A stretch of 16,504 nucleotides of DNA from assembly GCA_026770585.1 (NCBI GenBank), contig MU647051.1:60835-77338 (forward strand). The letters are read 5' to 3'. The DNA is from Baffinella frigidus (taxonomy: Eukaryota; Cryptophyceae; Cryptomonadales; Baffinellaceae). The position numbers and the translations under genes were made by a program. The notes below the pieces were generated by a model that was given only the letters and a program-made list of their open reading frames with translations, ran no database searches and was not told the origin of the DNA. Below are positions 7,672-14,929 of this stretch, in pieces (within the stretch, counting starts at the first letter, position 1; each line of letters opens with the position of its first letter).

Positions 7672-7797
7672 TTTGGTGCTTTGGTGCTTTATTTTACACT
7701 CACATCGGAGGTCACGCCCACCTCACTCTTGAGGAGATGGGAGTTAACTACGGGTGAGCTCCCCGACCCACCTTTGCAGGTTTGGCCGAGCCTCTGG
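7667..7797 (+). repeat. Dispersed repeat K, copy beside a telomere-like array
   Basis: Three GGTGCTTT units are followed by ACACTCACATCGGAGGTCAC, CCCACCTCACTCTTGAGGAG and ACTACGGGTGAGCTCCCCG. About 130 bases match 11041-11172; the first half matches 6611-6672 on the minus strand. The frame is not conserved among copies (a one-base length change in the middle), so it is not a conserved protein-coding exon. Confidence 0.8.
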
Positions 7798-7980
7798 TGG
7801 TGCAGTGATGCGCCCCCCCTTTTCGGTTGTTCGCGACGACCCATACTTGAAGCTCGCTCGCCTCCACCTGCGCCGCACCGAGATTTTGAGCGAAAGCATG
7901 TGGTTGAAGGTACCAGAAGGGTCAGCAATCCACGAATTCGCAACAGTGTATAGCATCCCCCCCCCCAAGTCAATGCATGC
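7798..7980. other. Spacer with no recognised gene
   Basis: Open frames of 75-97 residues overlap on both strands; no recognised domain, no consistent splice sites. Confidence 0.4.
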
Positions 7981-8172
7981 AATGTGTTTCAGGATTTGTG
8001 TGGTCAGAGAGATGCAAGGTTAAGACCGATGCAAGGTTAGAACCCGTAATGTGCGGGTTGCTGAGGTCAGCGAAAAATGTGTTTCAGGATTTGTGTGGTC
8101 AGAGAGATGCAAGGTTACAACCGGTGCAAAGTTAGAACCTGTAATGTGCGGGCTGCATAGGTCAGTGAGATA
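7981..8172. repeat. 95-bp tandem duplication
   Basis: Two units, beginning at 7981 and 8076 with AATGTGTTTCAGGATTTGTG, are nearly identical over most of their length, including GTCAGAGAGATGCAAGGTTA and a GTAATGTGCGGG block. Inside each unit ATGCAAGGTTA-type segments recur. No coding function is evident. Confidence 0.85.
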
Positions 8173-8189
8173 ACCTCGACATAGGGACA

Positions 8190-9080
8190 GCAGAGCAAAT
8201 TCGGTGGGGAGGGAGGGGAGGTGATGCAGTATGGCGAGGGCTCATGTGCGGCAGGAGATGTTGGTCTTGGCCTCCTGGTCATGGCCGCTTGGACCCTCAG
8301 GGTTAGGGGTTAAAAAGGTTGGTGGTGAGTACGAATGGAAGGGAGGGGATGTGGGCCGGTGAGGGTTCGTTGTTTCACGTAGAGGGTGTGGGGTCAGGGG
8401 GAATGGACATGGACGCGGTGCGGCGGCAGTGGTGCAGCGGCTGTTGGGGGGTGCACACGGGAGCAACAGGGCACACCCGCGTGAGCAAGCACGCGAAGAC
8501 AGGGAGCGCGTGGACTGTGCTCTCCGAGAGCACAGTGGGGCACCATCGCAAGTTGTAAGATACGCCATGCATGATGTGACGCCTTTTCGGCGCGTAGAAT
8601 GTGAGGACGCACGCGGGAGCAGCGGAACATGCACGCGGGGCAGCAGAGCGTGCACGCAGCAGGACGCTCACAGGGCGCAGGGAGAGGGTGCGGCCAGGCG
8701 CGATCCCAGCGTGCACAGAAGCTGCGCGATCAAGAAATCTGACGTCTTTTTGAGAAAGCGAGAACGCACGCAGGAGCAGCGGAGCATACCCGTGCGCGGG
8801 ACATCAAAGCATGCACGCAGCAAAACGTGCACAGGGAGCAGGGATGGGATGCAGCCTGGCGCGAGGGTGGGCTTGGGAACTTGTGGAACGGGCTGCCTGT
8901 CGGCCTCCGTTCCGAATCCCGAGTCCAGCTGCCTGTCGTCGTCTGCGCCGCGAGCGGGTCGCTCCGTCGGCAGCAGAGTATGCACCGGGCCAATGTGGTT
9001 CAATACACCAATCTTTTCCAGGATCCGGTCACAGGGAGCGGAGCACCGGCCATGCCCCCGATCGGCCCGGGAAACGTTAG
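8190..9080. other. GC-rich repetitive stretch with no recognised gene
   Basis: Frames as long as 224 residues on the plus strand and 137 on the minus are open together, typical of GC-rich repetitive DNA. A diverged direct repeat of about 95 bases (8607-8705 and 8760-8865, offset about 153) shares ACGCACGC.GGAGCAGCGG and TGCACGCAGCA. A perfect 11-base inverted repeat with a one-base centre lies at 8514-8536 (ACTGTGCTCTC and GAGAGCACAGT). The predicted peptides are Arg/Ser/Gly-rich and lack recognisable domains. Confidence 0.5.
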
Positions 9081-9090
9081 AGAGCGGGTG

Positions 9091-9768
9091 GGTTGAGGGT
9101 TGAGGGTCTAGTGTCTAGGGTTGAGGGTTGAGGGTTGAGGGTTGAGGGTTTAGGGTGTAGGGTCTAGGGTCTAGGGTTTAAGGTGTAGGGTTTAGGGTTT
9201 AGGATTTAGGGCCTAGGGGTTAGGGTCGAGGGTTTGGGGTTTAGGGTTTAAGGTTTAGGGTCCAGGGTTTAGGGTTTAGGGTCCAGGGTTTAGGGTTTAG
9301 GGTTTTGGGTTTTGGGTTTAGGGTTTGGGGTTTAGGGTTGAGGGTTGAGGTTTGAGGGTTGAGGGTCTAGGGTCTAAGGTTTATGGTTGAGGGTTTAGGG
9401 TTGAGGGTGTAGGGTCTAGGGTGTAGGGTCTAGGGTTTAAGGTGTAGGGTTTAGGGTTTAGGGTTTAGGGCCTAGGGGTTAGGGTCGAGGGTTTGGGGTT
9501 TAGAGTTTAGGGTTTAGGGTTCAGGGTTTAGGGTTGAGGGTCCAGGGTTGAGGGTCTCGGGTCTAGAGGGTTGAGGGTCCAGGGTTGAGGGTTGAGAGTT
9601 TAGGGTTGAGGGTTGAGGGTTGAGGGTCTAGGGTTGAGGGTTCAAGGTTGAGGGTTGAAAGGATAGTGTTTAGGGTTGAGGGTTGAGGGTGTAGGGTTTA
9701 TGGTTCAGGGTTTAGGGTGTATGGTTCAGGGTTTAGGGTTCAGGGTCAGGATTTAGGGCTGAGGGTTT
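9091..9768. repeat. Long degenerate telomere-like array with a 259-bp internal duplication
   Basis: About ninety to a hundred units of GGGTTTA, GGGTTGA, GGGTCTA and GGGTGTA. Two blocks, about 9145-9262 and 9404-9521, share the same order of variants (…TTAAGGTGTAGGGTTTAGGG…, GCCTAGGGGTTAGGGTCGAG). They are offset by 259 bases, exactly 37 heptamers. Unrelated sequence lies on both sides. Confidence 0.9.
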
Positions 9769-9957
9769 ACTTCAATCTGGCGCTCCTGCCATATTCCGAA
9801 TGTTCGAAATGGGAGAACGCACCGATGGCATGGGCTGACACCGACAATCCTGCCTAATAAATCGGAAATAACGGAAATAACCGTGTATTGATCACATAGC
9901 ATGACGCACGGGAGACCATTCTCAGTGTTGCTATTGGAGCCTGGACGAATGTCAGTA

Positions 9958-10207
9958 GAGCGTTTGCGGTAAATCTTGTCCGTTTTTGAGGTCGATTTTT
10001 CCGTTTTTGAGATCGAAAGGTCCTTTAGGTCCTTTAGGTCCTTTAGGTTCTTCGAGCTCCCAACATGGGCGGACACCAGAACTTGTTCTGCAGAAAAGCC
10101 ATGTAATTTTTTGTTAAGTTCGTAAAAAAATTTAAATGGACACAAATGAAAACTTGAAAACTTGAAAACTCGATCTCAAAACCGGACAATATTTACCGCA
10201 AACGCTC
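9958..10207. mobile_element. Foldback element family H, about 250 bp with long terminal inverted repeats
   Basis: Lies between TA dinucleotides. The ends are GAGCGTTTGCGGTAAATCTT and its inverted partner, and the match continues through TGTCCG.TTTTGAG.TCGA.TTTT, about 45 bases with only a few mismatches. The interior holds three GGTCCTTTA units (about 10018-10044), a copy of the repeat AGGTTCTTCGAGCTCCCAAC (10045), and two GAAAACTT repeats near the right arm. An open minus-strand frame crossing it (130 residues) also runs into flanking unique DNA and the neighbouring telomere-like array and is likely fortuitous. Confidence 0.8.
10045..10100. repeat. Dispersed repeat J (also at 6192-6250 and 11851-11905)
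   Basis: The shared core is AGGTTCTTCGAGCTCCCACC, ATAGGCGGACA, then GGAACTTG and CTGCAGAAA. All three copies have the same orientation; this one sits inside foldback element H. The other two show no such borders. Confidence 0.7.
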
Positions 10208-10214
10208 TACCAAG

Positions 10215-10810
10215 GTGGAAATACCCCTTGGCTGTACCGCGCCCGTCTTTCGACCGCGCCCCAAGGTCACGTGACCTGAGTCGTCACATGGGTGGTCAAA
10301 CTAAGACCCCACGTCCACAACCATGAATCCTGACCCTGACCCTAACGGCCTTTGTTTTGCTCGACGAGAAAATCCCAAATACCCGGAGAGTCCCTGGCCC
10401 GTTTCCCGGGTCTTTCGAAGATTCCGTTTCTTGCAAAACCCGAAAAACGATTTCCGGGATTTCCCAATGTGGATTCTTCGGGCAAGCGGCCAGGGGGAAA
10501 TGGAAGAATCGTTTCAAGGCGCGGGGCCCCGCCCACCCGCCCGCCCGATGCACTTTCGCGACGGCCTTGCGAAGGCGTGTCCGACGGTGCCTCACATGCC
10601 GCGGCGCGACCCCGCCCCCCCGCGGGGTGGGCTGCCCGAGAAACCAGACTGTTGAAACCATTGCCCAAAAGATCCATGGGATTTTCCGAGCAGATCGCTG
10701 CCCGGAAAATCCAGCCCAAAGTTCGGCGGAAATTCCGGGCAATGGCTCCAAAACAATGCGTATTTTCCGGGCATTTGGGAAATCCAGGTCTTTTCGGGGG
10801 GCAAAATAAC
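10215..10810. other. GC-rich stretch with no recognised gene
   Basis: Five frames of 96-157 residues are open over the same bases on both strands, which points to base composition rather than coding. Many TTTTCCGGGC-type segments recur from 10455 to 10790, some as inverted pairs (ATTTTCCGAGCA and TGCCCGGAAAAT around 10681-10710). A block at 10261-10310 (AAGGTCACGTGACCTGAGT … GTCAAACTAA) is related to 12117-12165 upstream of the S11 gene. Confidence 0.45.
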
Positions 10811-10812
10811 GG

Positions 10813-10990
10813 CCCTAAACCCTAAACCTACCATAAACCCCAAATCACAACACCTACCCCCTATCCCCGTAACCGCAACCACTAAATCCTAAATCCCAAA
10901 ACCTAAACCTTGAACCCTAAACGCTCAACCCTAAACCCTGCAGCTGCAACCCGAAACCCTACACCCTACACTCTAAATTGTAAACCCTGT
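10813..10990. repeat. Degenerate telomere-like block, C-rich on this strand
   Basis: Degenerate CCCTAAA units with CCATAAAC, CCTAAATC and CCTACAC variants. Its strand polarity is opposite to the arrays at 7379-7671 and 9091-9768. Confidence 0.8.
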
Positions 10991-11040
10991 AAGTCCAGGT
11001 TGCGGCTCTCCTCGCACTGCGCTGTTGAGACGCTTTTACT

Positions 11041-11172
11041 GGTGCTTTGGTGCTTTGGTGCTTTTATTTACACTCACATCGAAGGCCACAGCCCACCTCA
11101 CTCTTGAGGAGTTGGGAGCAATCTACGGGTGAGCTCCCCGGAACTACCCACTTGGGTTGGACCGAGCCTTTT
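11041..11172 (+). repeat. Dispersed repeat K, copy beside a telomere-like block
   Basis: Same order of blocks as 7667-7797: GGTGCTTT units, ACACTCACATCGAAGGCCAC, CCACCTCACTCTTGAGGAGT, CTACGGGTGAGCTCCCCG and GGACCGAGCC. Like that copy it follows a telomere-like block, here with about 50 bases between. Confidence 0.8.
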
Positions 11173-11217
11173 CCCCCCTTTTCAAGCACCAAACTGTAGG
11201 CGCCCCCCCCCTCCCGG

Positions 11218-11756
11218 CAACCCTAAACCTAGACCCTATTACCCACACCTTCGTACGCTCTGAGTCCTGAACCCTAAACCGTATCTAGATTTTAGCCCAA
11301 GCCTCAACCCTTACTGTGGCCGACGACAACCCATCAACCTGTCTCATCACTACCAAGCTTCGTACCGGTATTTAGTCCAAAACTGAAACTGGCTGGGGTG
11401 TGGGGCACCAGTTTTTAACCAATTTTTAAGGCCAAAAAAAATCGTTCCCTCTACGAACGAAGCGCAAATGGCCGTAGCTCAGTGGAATGTTGGCCATTTG
11501 TATGATGTTCAAAGGTTCTGGACTCAACCCTGAACTCTGAACCACGAACCCTATGCCTGAGACCTGAACCCTGGATCCTGTACCCTAAATCCTGAACCCC
11601 AAACTCCTCCACCCTTCGGAACCTTAACTTTGCACTCTGAACCGCGAAAACTGAGCCGTAAGCCTTACACCCTAACCCCTAAACCCTAAACCTCAAACTT
11701 CTCCTCCCCAACCCCAACCCTGAACCCCACACCCTTAACCCTAAACCTTGCCACCC
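11218..11756. repeat. Strongly degenerate telomere-like region, C-rich, interrupted
   Basis: Two parts, 11218-11300 and 11527-11756, consist of decayed CCCTAAA and CCCTGAAC units. Between them (11300-11526) is ordinary sequence including an inverted repeat at 11465-11500. The decay is greater than in the G-rich arrays. Confidence 0.7.
11465..11540 (+). other. Hairpin with tRNA-like promoter boxes
   Basis: CAAATGGCC (11465-11473) and GGCCATTTG (11492-11500) are perfect inverted partners. Within and after them, GTAGCTCAGTGG resembles the A box of a tRNA gene and AAAGGTTCTGGACTC, about 35 bases on, loosely resembles a B box. I cannot fold a proper tRNA with a good T arm, so this is at most a tRNA-derived relic or SINE head, or just a hairpin. 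Confidence 0.3.
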
Positions 11757-11850
11757 TGAACTGATTTCACGGTGCTGCCGTGGTATCATGATAACAGCCA
11801 TGAATTCGCGTTGGCAGGTACTCGACAGTCCTTTCTAAAGGTCCTATCAT

Positions 11851-11905
11851 AGGTTCTTCGAGCTCCCACCATAGGCGGACATCGGAACTTGAGTGCAGAA
11901 ATGGT
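11851..11905. repeat. Dispersed repeat J
   Basis: AGGTTCTTCGAGCTCCCACC, ATAGGCGGACAT, then GGAACTTGAGTGCAGAAA. It matches 10045-10100 closely and 6192-6250 less well. Confidence 0.7.
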
Positions 11906-12099
11906 TCCTTTCGGATCACATCAGGCCCCCATCCTGTAGGTTTCCCAGGTGCAGAAGAGGGAAAGGCGAAGTTTATTAAGTTGATGTGTCGACGGCACAT
12001 GCTAGGGGGAGAGATGGTCGAGACGCAGGGCACTATCTTCGTAACGCCCGTACGGAGAGGCTCGTACGAGCTCGTAACCCCTGAGCGTGCATTTCGTTT

Positions 12100-12315
12100 T
12101 GTTTTTTTTGGTCGGGAAGGTCACGTGACTGAGTTATTCGAGTCCGTGTCAAACTAAAACCCTACTACGAGCTCGTAGTAAAAAAAAGTCAAACTAAAAC
12201 CCTACTAGTAAAAAAGGGTACCTCTGTGGTTCTTAACTGACCGGCACCTGTTCGTGGTGGGGGAGAGGTGGGTGGCGAGGAGGGGCAGGGTGCGCAAGGG
12301 AGTTCGTGTGCAAGG
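12100..12315 (+). promoter_or_regulatory. Likely upstream region of the S11 peptidase gene
   Basis: Contains GGTCACGTGAC (a perfect G-box palindrome CACGTG at 12122-12127), two AAACCCTA motifs (12157 and 12197, the telo-box of plant promoters) in a repeated TCAAACTAAAACCCTACTA segment, and a perfect 18-base palindrome TACTACGAGCTCGTAGTA (12163-12180). These are what is seen; that they control the next gene is inference, and telo-boxes are weak evidence in a window full of telomere-like repeat. Confidence 0.35.
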
Positions 12316-14335
12316 ATGTCGCGGCCGATGGGCAGCGGCGGGCCGTCAGGGGGGGGCGACTACGGGCCAGTGAGGGGCTCCAGGGAGTACATGCCTACCA
12401 TTGAGGCTTCCTCGAATAGGGAGGGCAAGGACGCAAGCGAGGGATGGAAGGATACCGGAAGCCTGCGACCACCCAAAGTTACGTGCAGGAGTTGGCTTGT
12501 GGCCGACGCCCTTACGGGGGAGCCGCTTCTCTGGCAAAACCCACACCAGCGGCTGCAGGTGTCACCCTCTCGGCCGCCTTCCATGAACATATTCAGCCCC
12601 CATCGTCTGATCTGAACGCCACAAGAACCGTGTCACACGGAGCCCCTTGTTTTCTAGATACCCGCGCATTGCTCCATTTCCCTTTCAGTCTCACCCCCTT
12701 GACTGCACGATTCGCACCAGCCTCCGTTGGGCTGCGCGTGCGCCCCACCGGCTCGATGCCTCTGTCCGTCTCAGCCCCCACACTGACCCCCCCCCCACAC
12801 AACGGCAGCCGGCGAGCATCACGAAGGTTGTGACGTCGCTTGTCATCATGGAGCTGCGGGACAAGGTGCCGCACGCGCTGCGAAACCGCTTCATGAAGGA
12901 GCGCGTCCCCGTGTCAAAATACGCGTCCTCTTTCGCCTTCTGGAACGCAGAGCACGGCTGGAACTCGGGGACCAACGCCAAACTCCGCGCCGGCGAGGAG
13001 TACACCGTGCGAGAGCTCCTCTACGCGCTCATGCTCCCCTCCGGCAACGACGCGGCCATCGCGCTCGCTGAGTTCTTCGGCCCGTTCCTCGAGCCCTCAG
13101 CTACTGCGCGGGCCGCTGAAGTATGCGCGCCGCCGCCCGCGGGCCCGGAGGGCGCGCCGCACGTGTGGCCGCATGAGCACCCCATCTCGCGCTTCGTCGC
13201 TGAGATGAACCGCTGCGTCAGCAGGTTTGCCCCCCTTGCCACTATCCTTCTGATGTGGCTCAAATATTCCTCGAGGACATTTTCGATTTACCTTGACATC
13301 GGGGTCGGATCCGACCCCGATCCAAGGTAAAATCGCAGACCTTCCAGGGCACGATTTGAGCCACTTGGGATGGCTGGTGGCCCGCACCCTCACACCTGGC
13401 TGAAACCCTGACCCTGCGACCCGCTCCTGCCGCACACTAATAATAGGGTAACGGCCTAAAAATGGGGTAGCTAGGCCTACGGCATTGCCTAGGACCTCCT
13501 ACCGTAGGCCGAGAATTTTTGGTCCTAGGATCCCTCGGCCTACGGTAGGAGGTCCTAGGCAATGCCGTATGCCTAACTACCCCATTTTCAGGCCGTTTGC
13601 CTATGAACACACTCCACCATCACCCCCGAGGCTTCCCACCCAGACGTTATTCCGCGCCGGATGAAGCCAGCGGACGCGTCGGAATTCTCGGTAGGAAACC
13701 CTAGGGACCTCGAATTGCTGACGGGAGATACCGATGGAATCTCATCGGGTTAGCTGAAAATTACTACAGTATCCCACCCGGCCATGAGCTGCTACGGGTT
13801 GCTGGTGGCATGCGGTCAAGCGCGCGCGCACGGGTGCAAGGCGCGACACTGCAGGGCATTTATCCGGAGAAACCTATTTTTCTCTCATTTCCCGGCACAA
13901 CGAAAATTACCACACGATTCGTCCTTACTAGTATAGTAATATTAAAGCATTTGTGTAGTAACTTTCGTTGCCAGGAAAATGTATGACAGATACGTATCAC
14001 CGCTTCGCGCAGGCTCGGGCTGTTCTGCCCCGCGACGCCGTCCACGCGCCTCGGAACCTATTTTTCTTTCATTTCCTGGCAACGAAAATTACTACACGAC
14101 CCGTTCTTACTATTGCTAGTAATATCAAAGCGTTGTGTGTAGTAACTTTCGTTGCCAGGAAAACGAATGACCGATACGTATCGCCGCCTCGCGCAGGCTG
14201 GGGCTGTTCTGCCCCGCGACGCCCTCGACGTGCCTCGTCTCGCCGCACGGGATGGCCAACGACGCGAACCTCTCGTGCGCGGCGGACATTGTGGCGTTCA
14301 CCGCCGCGGCGATGCGCTACACCTTCTTCCAAAAG
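12316..14335 (+). CDS. Peptidase family S11 (D-alanyl-D-alanine carboxypeptidase type), three exons, 3' end missing
   Basis: Exons 12316-12558, 12809-13224 and 14197-14335; introns GTGTCA...GGCAG (phase 0) and GTTTGC...GCGCAG (phase 2). The joined frame gives 266 residues. Seen: VADALTGEPLLW near residue 60, the catalytic PASITK (SxxK, Ser84 and Lys87) created across splice junction 1, YTVRELLYALMLPSGNDAA (SGN, Ser159), EMNRCVSRLGL formed across junction 2, and SPHGMANDANLS at about 235. This is the family order. Family members remove the terminal D-Ala from peptidoglycan stem peptides outside the bacterial membrane; in plants and algae homologues may act in the plastid. Residues 177-210 are a Pro/Ala-rich insertion. 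The ATG at 12316 is the first in frame downstream of a GTG-led open stretch; no signal or transit peptide is obvious, so a further 5' exon may exist. Exon 3 ends AAG|GTCTGG; without splicing there the frame stops about 17 codons on. The KTG-type third motif and C-terminal domain are not found in the window, so the gene is partial or decayed. Confidence 0.85.
12559..12808 (+). other. S11 gene intron 1
   Basis: 250-base phase-0 intron ending in a long C-rich tract and ACGGCAG. Its second half (12707-12799) matches two places downstream outside the gene, 15922-16005 and 16256-16312, sharing CCCACCGGCTCGATGCCTCT and GTC..TCTCAGCCCC. The reading frame stays open through part of the intron, but the family alignment skips it. 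Confidence 0.75.
13255..13364. mobile_element. Palindromic element family G (110 bp) in intron 2
   Basis: The whole element folds on itself around GGATCC (centre near 13311). Outer arms are GTGGCTCAAAT and ATTTGAGCCAC; inner arms are CGATTTACCTTG, ATCGGGGTCGGATCC and their partners. No target duplication can be named with confidence. Only one copy in the window. Confidence 0.75.
13443..13604. mobile_element. Foldback element family D, copy 1 (162 bp)
   Basis: Ends ATAGGGTAACGGCCT and AGGCCGTTTGCCTAT, followed inward by GGGGTAG.TAGGCCTACGGC and its partner. The core has CCTAGGACCTCCTACCGTAGG and the mirror image, so both halves pair nearly throughout. A second copy lies at 15161-15326. Confidence 0.85.
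13869..14236 (+). repeat. 184-bp tandem duplication: foldback element E, splice acceptor and exon-3 start
   Basis: Two units (13869-14052 and 14053-14236) share AACCTATTTTTCT, an element with ends TTTCCTGGCAACGAAA and inverted partner, then ATGAC.GATACGTATC.CCGC, CGCGCAG, and GGGCTGTTCTGCCCCGCGAC. The element is 91 bases in each (13888-13978, 14072-14162). Only the second unit runs on into the rest of exon 3 (SPHG). The first unit would encode the same LGLFCPATPST stretch, then is cut by the start of the second. Confidence 0.85.
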
Positions 14336-14363
14336 GTCTGGCCACCTGCCTCAGTCTACCACT

Positions 14364-14417
14364 GTTTAGATGGACACATAATCGTTTAGATGGACACATA
14401 ATAGTTTAGATGGACAC
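14364..14417 (+). repeat. 20-bp tandem repeat, about 2.7 units
   Basis: Three units GTTTAGATGGACACATAATC (third partial) start at 14364, 14384 and 14404, just behind the S11 exon 3 donor site. Confidence 0.85.
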
Positions 14418-14424
14418 GGAATTG

Positions 14425-14569
14425 AAGGCCCCGGTGGCTGCGAAGTGGTTGGGCTCACCATGGTGGTACGGGATGTTGGTGCGGGATGGCCAACGACGCG
14501 AACCTCTCGTGCGCGGCGGTCATCGTGGCGTTCACCCCCGCGGAGATGCGCTACACCTTCTTCCAGAAG
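14425..14569 (+). pseudogene. Second copy of S11 exon 3
   Basis: From GGGATGGCCAACGACGCGAA (about 14483) to TTCCAGAAG followed by GTCTAG, this repeats exon 3 with a few changes. It would read MANDANLSCAAVIVAFTPAE then MRYTFFQK, so the Asp after CAA is Val and two Ala are Pro and Glu. The LGL and SPHG part is missing; in its place is AAGGCCCCGGTGGCTGCGAA.., a segment also present at 14945 and, inverted, at 4679-4710. A GT follows, so splicing is conceivable, but the loss of the front half argues for a relic. Confidence 0.75.
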
Positions 14570-14890
14570 GTCTAGCTATCTGTGTGGGCCCTTTTTCCGC
14601 TGTCAAGTCCACGGATTTGTGCTGCGCACCCAGAATGTCAGCTTGAGAGTGGTGAGTCAACGCGCCCGCGGCGAGGCGCTACACCTTCTTCCACAAGGTC
14701 TGGCTGTCAGTCTGTGTGGGCTCTTTTCCGCTGTGAAGTCACGGGTGTGTACGGCACACCCAGAATGTCAACTTGAGAGGAGGAGTCTCGACGCGCCCGC
14801 GGCGCATCGCTGCACACCCAGCATGTCAACTTGACCCAGCATGTCAACTTGAGAGTAGTCGGCCAACCTGAGTGAGGCAGCGTCGATTAA
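14570..14890 (+). pseudogene. Third and fourth, more decayed, copies of the exon-3 module
   Basis: CGCTACACCTTCTTCCACAAG|GTCTGG (to 14697) is the end of a third copy, 128 bases behind the second. Both are followed by CTGTGTGGGC, TTTTCCGCTGT.AAGTC and CACCCAGAATGTCA.CTTGAG. A fourth trace, CGCCCGCGGCGCATCGCTGC at 14797, keeps only a few exon bases. The spacer CAGCATGTCAACTTGA is itself doubled at 14819-14850. Confidence 0.65.
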
Positions 14891-14929
14891 TGCTGCGTGT
14901 GAAATGACTATGTCTCAGTCTATTTGGGC

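Larger units (their letters stand above)
13225..14196 (+). other. S11 gene intron 2, filled with foldback elements
   Basis: 972-base phase-2 intron, GTTTGC...GCGCAG. It carries a 110-base palindromic element right after the donor (13255-13364), a family D element (13443-13604) and two family E elements (13888-13978 and 14072-14162). The last 160 bases plus the start of exon 3 are tandemly duplicated with a period of 184 bases. Confidence 0.75.

Noticed and set aside
8429-9103. Open frame of 224 residues on the plus strand
   Set aside because: It overlaps open frames on the other strand, follows a diverged 153-bp repeat, runs into the telomere-like array and shows no recognisable domain. Better explained by GC-rich repetitive DNA.
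9753-10145. Minus-strand frame of 130 residues with a DLKDLKDLKDL stretch
   Set aside because: It starts inside foldback element H, reads through its GGTCCTTTA repeat, and ends in the telomere-like array. Looks fortuitous.
10296-10882. Six overlapping open frames of 96-157 residues on both strands
   Set aside because: So many frames open together over GC-rich sequence indicates few stop codons by composition. None shows a known motif or splice structure.
11465-11540. A functional tRNA gene
   Set aside because: The A-box-like word is good, but the T arm does not form the usual 5-bp stem with a TTC loop, and the strong pairing present is a different hairpin.
12647-13330. Single unspliced 227-residue frame as the S11 protein
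   Set aside because: Its first part is intron 1, which has no family similarity and is repeated elsewhere, and its end is intron 2. The spliced joins to 12558 and 14197 restore family motifs on both sides.
12316-14335. Bacterial contamination as the source of the S11 gene
   Set aside because: The catalytic motifs are split by GT...AG introns in correct phases, and intron 2 holds foldback elements of a family (D) seen again outside the gene.
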